DNA from: Nocardia rosealba
Lineage (GTDB): Bacteria; Actinomycetota; Actinomycetes; Mycobacteriales; Mycobacteriaceae
Assembly (NCBI RefSeq): GCF_020216065.1
Contig: NZ_JAIWNA010000002.1
Location: forward strand, 434,001-498,000
Length of the DNA stretch: 64,000 nt
Direction of reading: 5' to 3'
Part shown: positions 43,240 through 51,154 of the stretch, in pieces
Layout of the letters: each line of letters starts with the position of its first letter
Position numbering within the stretch: the first letter of the stretch is position 1
The notes under the pieces: model-generated
Databases searched by the model: none
Seen by the model: only the letters and a program-made list of their open reading frames with translations
What the model was told of the DNA's origin: nothing
Made by a program: the position numbers and the translations under genes

Positions 43240-43362
43240 GACTGTCGAGGTTAGCGGTTCGGCGGCCCGACAGTGCCACGACCGAATCACCTGCCACGAA
43301 ATGGGCGCGGGTTTCGGCGTGGCCGGATGGCGCGTCGGGGGGTCGGTGCGGTAAGCAGGGGC

Positions 43363-43998
43363 GTGGCAACCGAATCGGGAACGCCTGGCACGAGCGACAC
43401 CGACGGCGGTGGCGTGTTCAGCGACCGCATCCTGACCGTGCCCAACGCCCTGAGCGTGCTCCGCCTCATCGGCATCCCCCTCTTCCTGTGGTTGATGCTG
43501 GTCGAACATGCCGACGGCTGGGCCTTCGCCCTGCTGATCGCCAGCGGCTTCACCGATTTCCTGGACGGCAAACTGGCCAGACTGCTCGATCAGTCCTCGC
43601 GCCTGGGCGCTCTGCTCGACCCGTTCGTCGACCGCTTGTATCTGCTGACGACACTGGCCGCCTTCGTGCTGCGCGACCTGATTCCGTGGTGGCTGGCAGT
43701 GATCTTGATCGCTCGCGACCTTGTTCTCACCGTGACCCTGTCGGTGTACAAACGGCGTGAGCTGCCCGCGCCGGAAGTGATCTACCTGGGCAAAGCGGCG
43801 ACCTTCGCGCTGATGTCGGGTCTGCCGTGGCTGCTCACCGGGGAAATGGACTGGGTGGGGGCGGGTTTCGGCTGGGCCTTCGGTTGGGCACTGTTGATCT
43901 GGGGCACCGCACTGTACGTGTGGACGGGCGTGCTCTACGTGGGGCTGGCGGTCGCGGTCGCACGATCGATACCGCCTGTGCCGCACCGAGGGAGCTAG
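43363..43998 (+). CDS. CDP-alcohol phosphatidyltransferase (PgsA2/Rv1822-like)
   Basis: The 211-residue protein has about six membrane helices. The CDP-alcohol motif runs through FTDFLDGKLARLL to GALLDPFVDRL, giving D-x2-D-G-x2-A-R-x8-G-x3-D-x3-D with all four Asp present. It transfers a phosphatidyl group from CDP-diacylglycerol to an alcohol; cardiolipin or phosphatidylglycerol-phosphate synthase is likely. Position before gcvH-garA matches Rv1822. GTG 43363 has AGCAGGGG upstream; no closer family start exists. It is followed by gcvH after 42 bp, so they may be cotranscribed. Confidence 0.87.
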   Translation: MATESGTPGTSDTDGGGVFSDRILTVPNALSVLRLIGIPLFLWLMLVEHADGWAFALLIASGFTDFLDGKLARLLDQSSRLGALLDPFVDRLYLLTTLAAFVLRDLIPWWLAVILIARDLVLTVTLSVYKRRELPAPEVIYLGKAATFALMSGLPWLLTGEMDWVGAGFGWAFGWALLIWGTALYVWTGVLYVGLAVAVARSIPPVPHRGS

Positions 43999-44040
43999 CC
44001 GTTACTGTTGCGTGCAACGTTCACGACGAAAGGACGTCCT

Positions 44041-44439
44041 GTGACCCGGACCCCTGAGGATCTGCACTACACCGAGGAGCACGAATGGGTGCGGCGGACC
44101 AGCCCCACAGCGGTCCGCGTCGGTATCACCGACTACGCCCAGTCACAGCTCGGTGACGTGGTGTTCGTCCAACTGCCCGACGCCGATGCCGACGTCACGG
44201 CGGGCGAGAGCATCGCCGAGGTCGAATCGACCAAGAGCGTGTCCGACATCTACGCCCCGCTCAGCGGCAAAGTCGTTGCGGTGAACGAGGATCTGGTCCA
44301 GGCCCCGGAGACGCTCAACAGCGACCCCTACGAGGCGGGCTGGTTGTTCGAGCTCGCCTTCGACGACGCGGCGAGCCTGGACGCGGCGCTCGCCGAACTG
44401 CTGGATGCGGCGGGTTATCAAGGAGTTATCGGGGGCTGA
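44041..44439 (+). CDS. gcvH: Glycine cleavage system H protein
   Basis: The 132-residue protein is full length for GcvH: YTEEHEWVRRTSPTAVRVGI at the start, then ITDYAQSQLGDVVFVQLPDA, the lipoyl-lysine site EVESTKSVSDIYAPLSG (Lys 65) and NSDPYEAGWLFEL. The lipoylated lysine carries the methylamine intermediate between GcvP, GcvT and lipoamide dehydrogenase. It lies in the conserved order before garA. Start is GTG 44041, with AAAGGA upstream. In contrast to gcvP there is no riboswitch here. Confidence 0.97.
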   Translation: MTRTPEDLHYTEEHEWVRRTSPTAVRVGITDYAQSQLGDVVFVQLPDADADVTAGESIAEVESTKSVSDIYAPLSGKVVAVNEDLVQAPETLNSDPYEAGWLFELAFDDAASLDAALAELLDAAGYQGVIGG

Positions 44440-44547
44440 CGCAGCCTTCACAGTTCTCCCTGCACGGGCACGCCCCGGCAGGGTACGGTCAATGCCGAAG
44501 ACAGCACCTGCTTGCATGGATAATCAGGTTCGAGGAGGAGAGAAACG

Positions 44548-45033
44548 GTGAGCGAGAACAGGGACCCGGGTTACGGGGAGACCGCGGCCGAGACGACATC
44601 GGTCTTCCGCGCGGATTTCCTCAACGAGGTCGATTCGTCGCGCTCCGGAGAGCCGGCCGGCGAACAGCCGGTGCAGGGCGTCGAGGGCCTGCCGGTCGGT
44701 GCCGCCCTCCTGGTGGTCAAGCGAGGCCCGAACGCGGGGTCGCGCTTTCTGCTCGACCAGCCGACCACGTCGGCCGGTCGCCACCCCGACAGTGACATCT
44801 TTCTCGACGACGTCACCGTCAGCCGTCGGCACGCCGAGTTCCGGCAGGACGACGACTCGTTCCAGGTGGTGGACGTGGGCAGCCTCAACGGCACCTACGT
44901 CAACCGGGAGCCGGTGGACTCCTCGGAGCTGCAGAACGGCGACGAAGTCCAGATCGGCAAGTTCCGGCTGGTCTTCCTGACGGGGCCGCGCGCGCAGGCC
45001 ACCGAGTCGTCGACGGGCGCGGGTTCGCGATGA
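44548..45033 (+). CDS. garA: FHA-domain regulator GarA
   Basis: The 161-residue protein has an N-terminal phosphorylation motif AETTSVFRADFL (Thr 16 and Thr 17; ETTS is the site used by PknB/PknG in mycobacteria). A single FHA domain follows (about 70-145: GRHPDSDIFLDDVTVSRRHA, VDVGSLNGTYVNREPVDSSE). GarA binds and controls 2-oxoglutarate decarboxylase, NAD-glutamate dehydrogenase and glutamate synthase, and phosphorylation turns it off by self-binding. The gap to gcvH is 108 bp. GATAAT (44519-44524) is a -10 candidate, so garA may have its own promoter. GTG 44548 is preceded by GAGGAGGAG. Confidence 0.96.
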   Translation: MSENRDPGYGETAAETTSVFRADFLNEVDSSRSGEPAGEQPVQGVEGLPVGAALLVVKRGPNAGSRFLLDQPTTSAGRHPDSDIFLDDVTVSRRHAEFRQDDDSFQVVDVGSLNGTYVNREPVDSSELQNGDEVQIGKFRLVFLTGPRAQATESSTGAGSR

Positions 45034-45074
45034 CCCGTCCGGTGCTGGTGCTCGCGAAGGGCGCAGTGCTGTGA
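45030..45074 (+). CDS. Possible 14-codon coupling mini-ORF between garA and ftsR
   Basis: ATG 45030 overlaps the garA stop as ATGA. The frame reads MTRPVLVLAKGAVL and stops with TGA 45072-45074, which overlaps the GTG start of ftsR (GTGA). Both junctions therefore have the geometry of reinitiation. A peptide of this kind is more likely to pass ribosomes on than to have its own role. There is no independent evidence of translation. Confidence 0.35.
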   Translation: MTRPVLVLAKGAVL

Positions 45075-45859
45075 CCGGGGCGGCGCAGTGGGCGCGCGGA
45101 GGGATGTCGATCGGCTCCGTGCTCGACCTGCTGCGACCAGATTTTCCCGACATCACCATCTCCAAGATCAGGTTCCTCGAATCGGAGGGCCTGATCCGGC
45201 CGGAACGGACACCGTCGGGATACCGGCGGTTCTCGGTGGCCGACTACGAACGGCTGCGTTTCGTGCTCACCGCACAGCGCGATCAGTACCTGCCGTTGAA
45301 GGTGATCAAGGAGCAGTTGGAAGCGATCGACAGCGGTGCTGCGACGTTGGGTGTGCGTGAGGCGCGAGCCCGCGCGCACTCCCTGCGTGGGGTCAAGGAG
45401 TACACCGAGGACGACGCGCCCGCCGCGCCGCGCCGCCTCGGTGTCGTTCCGGGGGAGATCACGCCCGAAGAATTACGGTTCGATGTCGCGGTGCGGCTCA
45501 CCCGCGCCGATCTGCTCGCCAAGGCGGGCATCGAGGAGCGTTTCCTCGACGACCTGCTCCGCGCCGGACTCATCGTCCCTGGCGCGGGTGGGTTCTTCGA
45601 AGCCGATGCGGTGACGCTGGCGCGCGCGGCCAAGGCGATGGCCGAATTCGGTTTGGAGGCACGGCATCTGCGCGCGTTCAAGCTGGCCGCCGACCGTGAG
45701 GCGGCGCTGGTCGCCCAGATCGCCGCACCGATCGCGAAGAGCCGCGACGCCGACGCGCGGGCCCGCGCCGAGGAAACAGTTCGCGAATTGGCCGCGTTGT
45801 CACTGAACCTGCATGCGGCACTGGTGAAAGCCGCAGTGCGCAACGCGTTGGGTAGCTGA
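45071..45859 (+). CDS. ftsR: MerR-type regulator FtsR (Rv1828-like)
   Basis: The 262-residue protein has an N-terminal MerR winged helix (about 12-80): GMSIGSVLDLLRPDFPDITI, KIRFLESEGLIRPERTPSGY and RRFSVADYERLRFVLTAQRD. The C-terminal domain (about 130-262) contains ITPEELRFDVAVRLTRADLL and EFGLEARHLRAFKLAADREA and carries no known ligand motif. Homologues in Corynebacterium (FtsR) activate ftsZ, and the M. tuberculosis protein Rv1828 binds DNA as a dimer. It follows garA by 37 nt with a tiny coupled frame between. GTG 45071 is the first start; ATG 45104 is possible. Confidence 0.92.
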   Translation: MTGAAQWARGGMSIGSVLDLLRPDFPDITISKIRFLESEGLIRPERTPSGYRRFSVADYERLRFVLTAQRDQYLPLKVIKEQLEAIDSGAATLGVREARARAHSLRGVKEYTEDDAPAAPRRLGVVPGEITPEELRFDVAVRLTRADLLAKAGIEERFLDDLLRAGLIVPGAGGFFEADAVTLARAAKAMAEFGLEARHLRAFKLAADREAALVAQIAAPIAKSRDADARARAEETVRELAALSLNLHAALVKAAVRNALGS

Positions 45860-45958
45860 CGCGCGCGAGCGCCGGGTGGCCGGATTCGCCTAGACTCGTG
45901 ATACCGGGCGGGGCAGCGGTCGTGCCGTCGGCGGCGAGTATGGGAGGCAGGACTACGC

Positions 45959-46036
45959 ATGAGAGGTCAGCGGCCGGAGGCGGCAGCGGAGCGTAACCAC
46001 GGAGGCCGCCCGAGCATGCGAGGTGTAACAGCATGA
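45959..46036 (+). CDS. Possible 25-codon upstream ORF coupled to the Rv1829-like gene
   Basis: GGGAGGCAG (45942-45950) lies 8 nt before ATG 45959. The frame MRGQRPEAAAERNHGGRPSM... has 25 codons and ends TGA 46034-46036, overlapping the ATG of the next gene as ATGA. The next gene has only a weak ribosome site of its own inside this frame, so coupled translation is plausible. It is too short for statistics; conservation in relatives would decide. Confidence 0.4.
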   Translation: MRGQRPEAAAERNHGGRPSMRGVTA

Positions 46037-46506
46037 GTGAGATGCGCGTTATCGGCATCCGTGTCGAGCAGCCACAGAACCAGCCCGTGCTGCTGCTGCG
46101 GGAGGCGGCGGGCGAGCGGTATCTGCCGATCTGGATCGGGCAGGCCGAGGCCACCGCGATCGTGCTCGAGCAGGAAGGGGTCACCCCGATCCGTCCGCTC
46201 ACGCACGATCTGATCAAGATTCTCATCACCGAACTCGGACACACCCTCAAGGAAGTGCGGATCGTCGATCTGCAGGAGGGCACCTTCTACGCCGATCTGG
46301 TCTTCGACGGCGACCTGCGGGTCTCGGCCAGACCATCGGACTCGGTAGCCATCGCGTTGCGCGTGGGATGCCCGATCTTCGCCGAGGAGCCGGTGCTCGC
46401 CGAGGCCGGGCTGGTGATGCCCGACGAGCGCGAGGACGAGGTCGAGAAGTTCAAGGAGTTCCTCGACTCGGTGTCCCCCGACGACTTCAAGGCGACCGAC
46501 AGCTAG
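46033..46506 (+). CDS. Bifunctional nuclease / DUF151 family protein (Rv1829-like)
   Basis: The 157-residue protein is a complete DUF151 member: MRVIGIRVEQPQNQPVLLLR, then GERYLPIWIGQAEATAIVLE, RPLTHDLIKILITELGHTLK, FYADLVFDGDLRVSARPSDS and VAIALRVGCPIFAEEPVLAE. Plant members have been reported as nucleases; bacterial function is not settled. Place in the operon between FtsR and a second MerR protein is conserved with M. tuberculosis. The C-terminal acidic tail (DEVEKFKEFLDSVSPDDFKA) is typical. Confidence 0.9.
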   Translation: MSEMRVIGIRVEQPQNQPVLLLREAAGERYLPIWIGQAEATAIVLEQEGVTPIRPLTHDLIKILITELGHTLKEVRIVDLQEGTFYADLVFDGDLRVSARPSDSVAIALRVGCPIFAEEPVLAEAGLVMPDEREDEVEKFKEFLDSVSPDDFKATDS

Positions 46507-46673
46507 GGCCGGACTTTTTTCTGACCCTGAAGTAGAGGTCGAGGGAATCGCCGCTCACGGTGCTTGGTCCGATGACCGTATGGGTCCGACAATGACAGGA
46601 GTAACCTCGAAAGTCGGGCAACATCCGTCGTGACTCCGGTACTCGAGAACGTCGGCAGAGCAAGGAGCGGTCA

Positions 46674-47231
46674 GTGGAAGAGCAAACGCAGGATGTAGTG
46701 CAGCCTGGCTTGTTCCCGGACGACTCGGTTCCGGATGATCTGGTCGGTTACCGGGTGCCGAGCGCGTGTCAGGTCGCGGGAATCACCTACCGTCAGCTCG
46801 ACTACTGGGCGCGGACCGGGTTGGTCGTCCCGTCGATCCGGGGCGCCGCGGGATCTGGGAGCCAGCGGCTGTACTCGTTCAAGGACATCCTTGTCCTCAA
46901 GATCGTGAAGCGCCTGCTGGACGCGGGCATCTCTTTACAGAACATCCGGATCGCCGTCGATCACCTGCGCAGTCGTGGCGTCGGCGATCTGGCCGGGATC
47001 ACCCTGTTCTCCGACGGCACCTCGGTGTACGAATGCACCTCACCCGAGGAAGTCGTCGATTTACTGCAGGGCGGGCAGGGCGTCTTCGGAATCGCGGTCA
47101 GCGGCGCCATGCGGGAACTGACCGGCGCCATCGCCGACTTCCCCGCCGAGCGAGCCACCGCCATCACCGACCGCCCGGAGGACGAGCTGTCCTACCGCCG
47201 CAAGGTCAGGGAGAACCGCAAGACCGGTTAG
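46674..47231 (+). CDS. MerR family regulator, Rv1830-like
   Basis: The 185-residue protein has a MerR helix-turn-helix at about residues 25-95 (VPSACQVAGITYRQLDYWAR, LYSFKDILVLKIVKRLLDAG). The C-terminal part is short (GITLFSDGTSVYECTSPEEV, LLQGGQGVFGIAVSGAMREL). It is the second MerR protein of the conserved block. GTG 46674 is preceded by AAGGAG. The 167-bp gap before it holds TGACC-N10-GGTCGA (46521-46540), a possible MerR-type site with only short arms. In M. tuberculosis the homologue Rv1830 is annotated as MerR, with debated links to growth and division. A strong terminator follows. Confidence 0.9.
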   Translation: MEEQTQDVVQPGLFPDDSVPDDLVGYRVPSACQVAGITYRQLDYWARTGLVVPSIRGAAGSGSQRLYSFKDILVLKIVKRLLDAGISLQNIRIAVDHLRSRGVGDLAGITLFSDGTSVYECTSPEEVVDLLQGGQGVFGIAVSGAMRELTGAIADFPAERATAITDRPEDELSYRRKVRENRKTG

Positions 47232-47240
47232 CGGCGCGCG

Positions 47241-47290
47241 GTGATCTCGCGCGTACACGGAGTCTCCGTGTACGCGCGATTCGCGATCAC
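47241..47290. terminator. Long GC-rich hairpin between convergent genes
   Basis: TCGCGCGTACACGGA (47247-47261) pairs perfectly with 47265-47279 across a 3-nt loop. Outer GTGATC (47241-47246) and GATCAC (47285-47290) extend the structure past a bulge. It follows the MerR stop by 9 nt and lies between that gene and the convergent acyl-CoA dehydrogenase-like gene at 47326, so it may terminate both. Confidence 0.8.
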
Positions 47291-47325
47291 GTGTGCGGGG
47301 TGTCGTTCAGCTGTCGGTCGAGCAG

Positions 47326-48555
47326 TCAGAAGGTGCCGTGGGCGGGCGGCGGAGTGCCGTGGAGTAGAGCACGGCCGAGGTGATGGTATTTCCAGCGGAC
47401 CGGGTCGTGCAGTGTGTGCGTCCTCGCGTTGCGCCAGAAGTGGTGCAGGTTGAGATCCGCTGCGGCACTGCGGGTTCCGCTCACCTCGAACAGTGCGGCC
47501 GACACGTCGACGGCCGCGCGGTCGGCGACGATCTTGGCCGTCGCGACGGCCAGGGATGCCTGGCCGGCGGCGGTCTGTTCGTCGGTGCCCGGCAGCGTGC
47601 CCCGGATCGCCGAATCGACGGCGGTCGCCGCGGCAGTCAGCGTCGCTTCGGCCGTCGCCACCGTCACCACCAACTCGCCGAATCGCTGGATCAGCAGCGG
47701 GTCGTCGATGGCGCGGTCGACACCGGCCTCGAACCACGGTCGGGCCTGGCTCCGCGCGAATTCCGTTGCGGCGCTGAGGGCTCCGCGTGCGATGCCCGTG
47801 TCTATCGCGGCGTGCAGAAGCTGGGCGTACGCGCCGTAGGCGGTGGGCCCAGCGAGGGCTTTCGCCCGGGGAACGAGTTGCTCGGCGCGCACCCGCACAT
47901 CGTCCAATTCGACGGTGCCGCTGCCGGTGGTGCGCTGACCGAGGCCGTTCCAGTCGTCCACGATCCGGACGCCCTGCGTTCGGGCCGGTAGGTAGGCGAT
48001 GTATTCGCCCGCGGGCAGGCCGCTGCGCGCGTCCGGGTCGTGGAGCCGGGTGAGCACGGCCAGCAGGTCCGCGAACAGCGAGCCGGTGCAATAGTATTTC
48101 GTGCCGTCGATCCGGAATTCGTCGTCCACCGGACGCAGCGTGGTCGAGATGTCGGTGATGGTCCGGCCACCGCGTTCGGATTGGGCATTGGCGATGCGCG
48201 CACCGTCGAGCACCGCTCGAAAGTATTCGCGTCGCTGTCCGTCCGTGCCGGCCAGGCGCAACAAGTTCAGATAGACGAAATGACTGTGCGGAATCTGCGC
48301 GATGTTCGGATCGGCCACCGCCAGCAGCCGCACCACTTCCGTGACCACGCTCGGCGCCAGATCGGCCCCACCGAATTCGGCGGGAACCGTGATCGCGAGC
48401 AGGCCGGAGGACGCCAGCCGATCCAGCTGCGCGTACGGCAGTTCGCGGTCGCGATCACGGGCGGCGGCGCCGGGCGCGAACTCGCGGGCGAGCTCGGCCG
48501 CGACGGACACGGCCTGATCGGCGGAGGTGATGAGCTGGGCGGTGGCCGCGGTCAT
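47326..48555 (-). CDS. SfnB/SfnC/DszC-like flavin monooxygenase (acyl-CoA dehydrogenase fold)
   Basis: The 409-residue protein is a full acyl-CoA dehydrogenase-fold enzyme: LLAITVPAEFGGADLAPSVV, SHFVYLNLLRLAGTDGQR, NAQSERGGRTITDISTTL, TKYYCTGSLFADLLAV and LHHFWRNARTHTLHDPVRWK at the end. The YYCTG-SLFAD stretch and HFWRNARTHTLHDP are typical of DszC/SfnB-type FMN-dependent oxygenases of sulfur compounds rather than of fatty-acid FadE enzymes. It probably oxidises or desulfurises a small organosulfur compound. Its start overlaps the sfnG stop by one base. It is the last gene of the operon. Confidence 0.83.
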   Translation of the reverse strand: MTAATAQLITSADQAVSVAAELAREFAPGAAARDRDRELPYAQLDRLASSGLLAITVPAEFGGADLAPSVVTEVVRLLAVADPNIAQIPHSHFVYLNLLRLAGTDGQRREYFRAVLDGARIANAQSERGGRTITDISTTLRPVDDEFRIDGTKYYCTGSLFADLLAVLTRLHDPDARSGLPAGEYIAYLPARTQGVRIVDDWNGLGQRTTGSGTVELDDVRVRAEQLVPRAKALAGPTAYGAYAQLLHAAIDTGIARGALSAATEFARSQARPWFEAGVDRAIDDPLLIQRFGELVVTVATAEATLTAAATAVDSAIRGTLPGTDEQTAAGQASLAVATAKIVADRAAVDVSAALFEVSGTRSAAADLNLHHFWRNARTHTLHDPVRWKYHHLGRALLHGTPPPAHGTF

Positions 48556-49670
48556 CAGCCGACCACCGTCGCGGGAACCCGGGCCGCCTCGAGTTCACGG
48601 ACCAACGGCAGCACCTTGGCCCCGAAATACTCGATGTCCTCCTGGAAATGCAGGAATCCACCGAGAATCAAGTCCACCCCGAGATCGCGATAGGCGACGA
48701 TCCGCTCGGCCACCTGCTCGGGGGTGCCGATCAGCTGCGTGCGGAATCCGTCGTTGTACTGCACGAGATCTTCGAACGACGAATCCGCCCACATACCCTT
48801 GCGGTCGCTGGTGGAGGCACCCGCCTGCTGCACCGCGTCGCGGAAACCCTCGACCGCGGGCTTGTTCGCCTTCTCGATGATCTCGCGCAACGTATCGCGC
48901 GCTTCCTTCTCGGTGTCGCGGGCGATGATGAACCCGTTGAGCCCGAACTTCACCTCGCGGTCGTTCTCCCGGGCGACGGCTCGCAGATCGTCGAGCTGTT
49001 CGGTGACGCCGTCGAAGTCCTTGCCGTTGGAGAAATACCAGTCGGCGTAGCGGCCGCCGTTGCGCCGGGCAGCCGTCGAGTTACCACCCTGGAACAGTTC
49101 GGGATTGGGCCGCTCCGGGGTGTTCAGCGGTTTCGGCTTCAAGGTGAAATCGCGAATGCGGTAGAAATCGCCGCCGTAGTTCACCTCGTCCTCGGTCCAG
49201 ATCTTGCGGATCACCTCGAGGAATTCGCCGCTGCGCCGATACCGTTCGTCGTGCTCGAGCCAGGGTTCGCCGAGAGCTTGGAATTCACCCGCGAACCAGC
49301 CCGACACCACATTGATCGCGAACCGGCCGTTCGAGAGATGATCGGCAGTCGCGCCGAACTTCGCGAGCACTGCCGGATGCCACAGCCCGGGATGAATGGC
49401 GGCGATCACCTTCAGCCGTTCGGTGGCCAGCAACAATGCCAGGCTGAAGGACGTGGATTCGTGCTGGAATTCGGCACCGTAGGAGGCGGTGTAGCGCACC
49501 TGTGAGAGGGCGTAGTCGAAGCCGTTGCGTTCGGCGGTCTGCGCGAGCTTCTTGTTGTACTCGTAATCCCAGCTGGTGCGCTGTTCGATATCGCTGGTGA
49601 CGAGGCCACCGCTCACATTCGGCACCCAGTAGGCGAACTGGATCTGATCGGTGATCCGCTCGGTTGTCAT
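48555..49670 (-). CDS. sfnG: Dimethylsulfone monooxygenase SfnG (two-component LLM flavin enzyme)
   Basis: The 371-residue LLM-fold enzyme starts at ATG 49670. It has IQFAYWVPNVSGGLVTSDIE, DYALSQVRYTASYG, IAAIHPGLWHPAVLAKFGAT, RFAINVVSGWFAGEFQALG, LEHDERYRRSGEFLEVIRKI and ELFQGGNSTAARR. The pattern follows SsuD/SfnG, and the start QIQFAYWVPNVSGGLV is that of SfnG, which converts dimethylsulfone to methanesulfinate with FMNH2 and oxygen. A flavin reductase must supply FMNH2, but none is encoded in this operon. It lies 40 nt after the StyA-like gene. Confidence 0.88.
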   Translation of the reverse strand: MTTERITDQIQFAYWVPNVSGGLVTSDIEQRTSWDYEYNKKLAQTAERNGFDYALSQVRYTASYGAEFQHESTSFSLALLLATERLKVIAAIHPGLWHPAVLAKFGATADHLSNGRFAINVVSGWFAGEFQALGEPWLEHDERYRRSGEFLEVIRKIWTEDEVNYGGDFYRIRDFTLKPKPLNTPERPNPELFQGGNSTAARRNGGRYADWYFSNGKDFDGVTEQLDDLRAVARENDREVKFGLNGFIIARDTEKEARDTLREIIEKANKPAVEGFRDAVQQAGASTSDRKGMWADSSFEDLVQYNDGFRTQLIGTPEQVAERIVAYRDLGVDLILGGFLHFQEDIEYFGAKVLPLVRELEAARVPATVVG

Positions 49671-49710
49671 AGCTGCTCCAGAGGTTCGTGCGGGAGTGGG
49701 TTGGCTGTCG

Positions 49711-51093
49711 CTATCCGACGGCGACCGGGGCGAAGGTCGAGCGTGCGAAGCGGCCCGCCGGTGCGAACTTCGCCAGCAGTTCGCCCGCGTCCACACCGGT
49801 GACCTGGGTGATATAGGCGGCGGCGTCCTCGGGAGTGTCGATGGCGAGGAACGGCTGCGGCCGGTGCAGCAGCGCGACCAGTGCCGAGGCGAAGCGCGGG
49901 TCGACGGCGGCGGTGGCGAAGAACTGGCCACCGATGTCGGCGAACTCGGGGTCGCTGAGGAACAGCCGGGTCACCTTGGCGGCGGCATCGCTGCGGGCGG
50001 CCAGGAACGCGGCGTACTGCTCGCCGATCCACTGCTCGTCGAAGGGCCCGTCGTGCACGGCGGCGGCCGCGACCAGGCGCTGGGCCTGGATCAACCCGCT
50101 CTGGGCGCCCTGCCCGGCGACCGGGTCGTAGGCGACCGCGGTGTCTCCCAGGGCGGCGACCGGGTGGCCACCCTCGGTGCGTCCCACACCCGCCCGCACG
50201 ACCGGGCGCACCGCGCCTTTGAGCCAGGAGTGCGGGTCTTCGGCGATCACCTGGGTGGCTTGGACCTCCGGCAGGTCCCAGTCGATGTAGTCGCGGTACA
50301 GGTCCTTCACGATGCGCAACGCCGACTCGGCGGAATCGGCCGCGGCGAATCGGGTCTCCCAGTCACTACCGGGACGCGCCCAGCCGAGGAACGCCCAGCT
50401 CGGGCCCACATCCTTGTGCAGGTACGGGCCCCACCACGCTTCGCCCTGTTCGGCCAGGATGGAGAACAGGCTGTGCGCACCGCCTGCCGGGCTCCGGTGT
50501 GCGAACACACCGGAGTCGTAGCCGAGACCGGTCACTGTGACGGTGAGCAGCGAGCGCTGCGGCTTGTCGTAGACGGTGCGGGTGGTATCGATCGGGAAGA
50601 GGTCGGACAACCCGCCGCGACCGGTGGCGACCAGGGTGAGGTCGTTGGCGGCGGCGATCGCGTCCAGCGACTGCGGTGTCACGTTGTCGACCACGAACTC
50701 GCCGCCGCGCGCACGGAAGGCGGTGAGTCGTTCGTCGGCCTTGAGCCGGGTGTCGACCGCGACCCCGACATACCCGTCGAAGGTGCCGTCGAAGGCGATC
50801 AGTTCGGCGTTCTCCGGTCCGGCGATGCGGACACTGAGTCCGGTGTGGCGGGGTGCGCGGCCGGTGTAGCTGTCGAGCCCGAGCGCGGCTTCGGCCTGCT
50901 GGGTTTCGCCGAATTCGAGGGCGGTCCCGGTGGCGGGCACCTCGTCGCGCAGTGCGCGTTGATCTCGGTCGCTGTAGAGGGTGACGGTGAAACCGGCGTC
51001 GAGTAGTCCTAGCGCCGCAGTGACGCCGGTTTGGCCGGCGCCGATTACCGCGGCCGAACGAGTGGAGCGGGAAGCGGGAGTCTGCGATGTCAT
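49711..51093 (-). CDS. StyA-like FAD-dependent monooxygenase
   Basis: The 460-residue protein has an N-terminal Rossmann motif SAAVIGAGQTGVTAALGLLD. Sequence in the style of styrene/indole monooxygenase follows: VTPQSLDAIAAANDLTLVAT, GRGGLSDLFPIDTTRTVYDK, GAVRPVVRAGVGRTEGGHPV and ALGDTAVAYDPVAGQGAQSG. Members of this group oxidise a substrate with FADH2 supplied by a separate reductase, and no reductase gene is adjacent. Placement inside an organosulfur operon suggests it oxidises a thioether, or opens an aromatic sulfur compound, rather than styrene. A 61-bp gap separates it from the DszA-like gene, so it may have its own promoter. Confidence 0.8.
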   Translation of the reverse strand: MTSQTPASRSTRSAAVIGAGQTGVTAALGLLDAGFTVTLYSDRDQRALRDEVPATGTALEFGETQQAEAALGLDSYTGRAPRHTGLSVRIAGPENAELIAFDGTFDGYVGVAVDTRLKADERLTAFRARGGEFVVDNVTPQSLDAIAAANDLTLVATGRGGLSDLFPIDTTRTVYDKPQRSLLTVTVTGLGYDSGVFAHRSPAGGAHSLFSILAEQGEAWWGPYLHKDVGPSWAFLGWARPGSDWETRFAAADSAESALRIVKDLYRDYIDWDLPEVQATQVIAEDPHSWLKGAVRPVVRAGVGRTEGGHPVAALGDTAVAYDPVAGQGAQSGLIQAQRLVAAAAVHDGPFDEQWIGEQYAAFLAARSDAAAKVTRLFLSDPEFADIGGQFFATAAVDPRFASALVALLHRPQPFLAIDTPEDAAAYITQVTGVDAGELLAKFAPAGRFARSTFAPVAVG

Positions 51094-51154
51094 ACCGGAA
51101 TACTGCGCTGACCTGCACCCGATGAAGAGTGTTGCGATCAGCGCGAATTCATTC

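Noticed and set aside
43240-43986. N-terminal extension of the DUF2252 frame by about 249 codons
   Set aside because: It has no similarity to the family, is rich in Arg and Gln, and lies over the CDP-alcohol transferase on the other strand. The family start fits GTG 43239.
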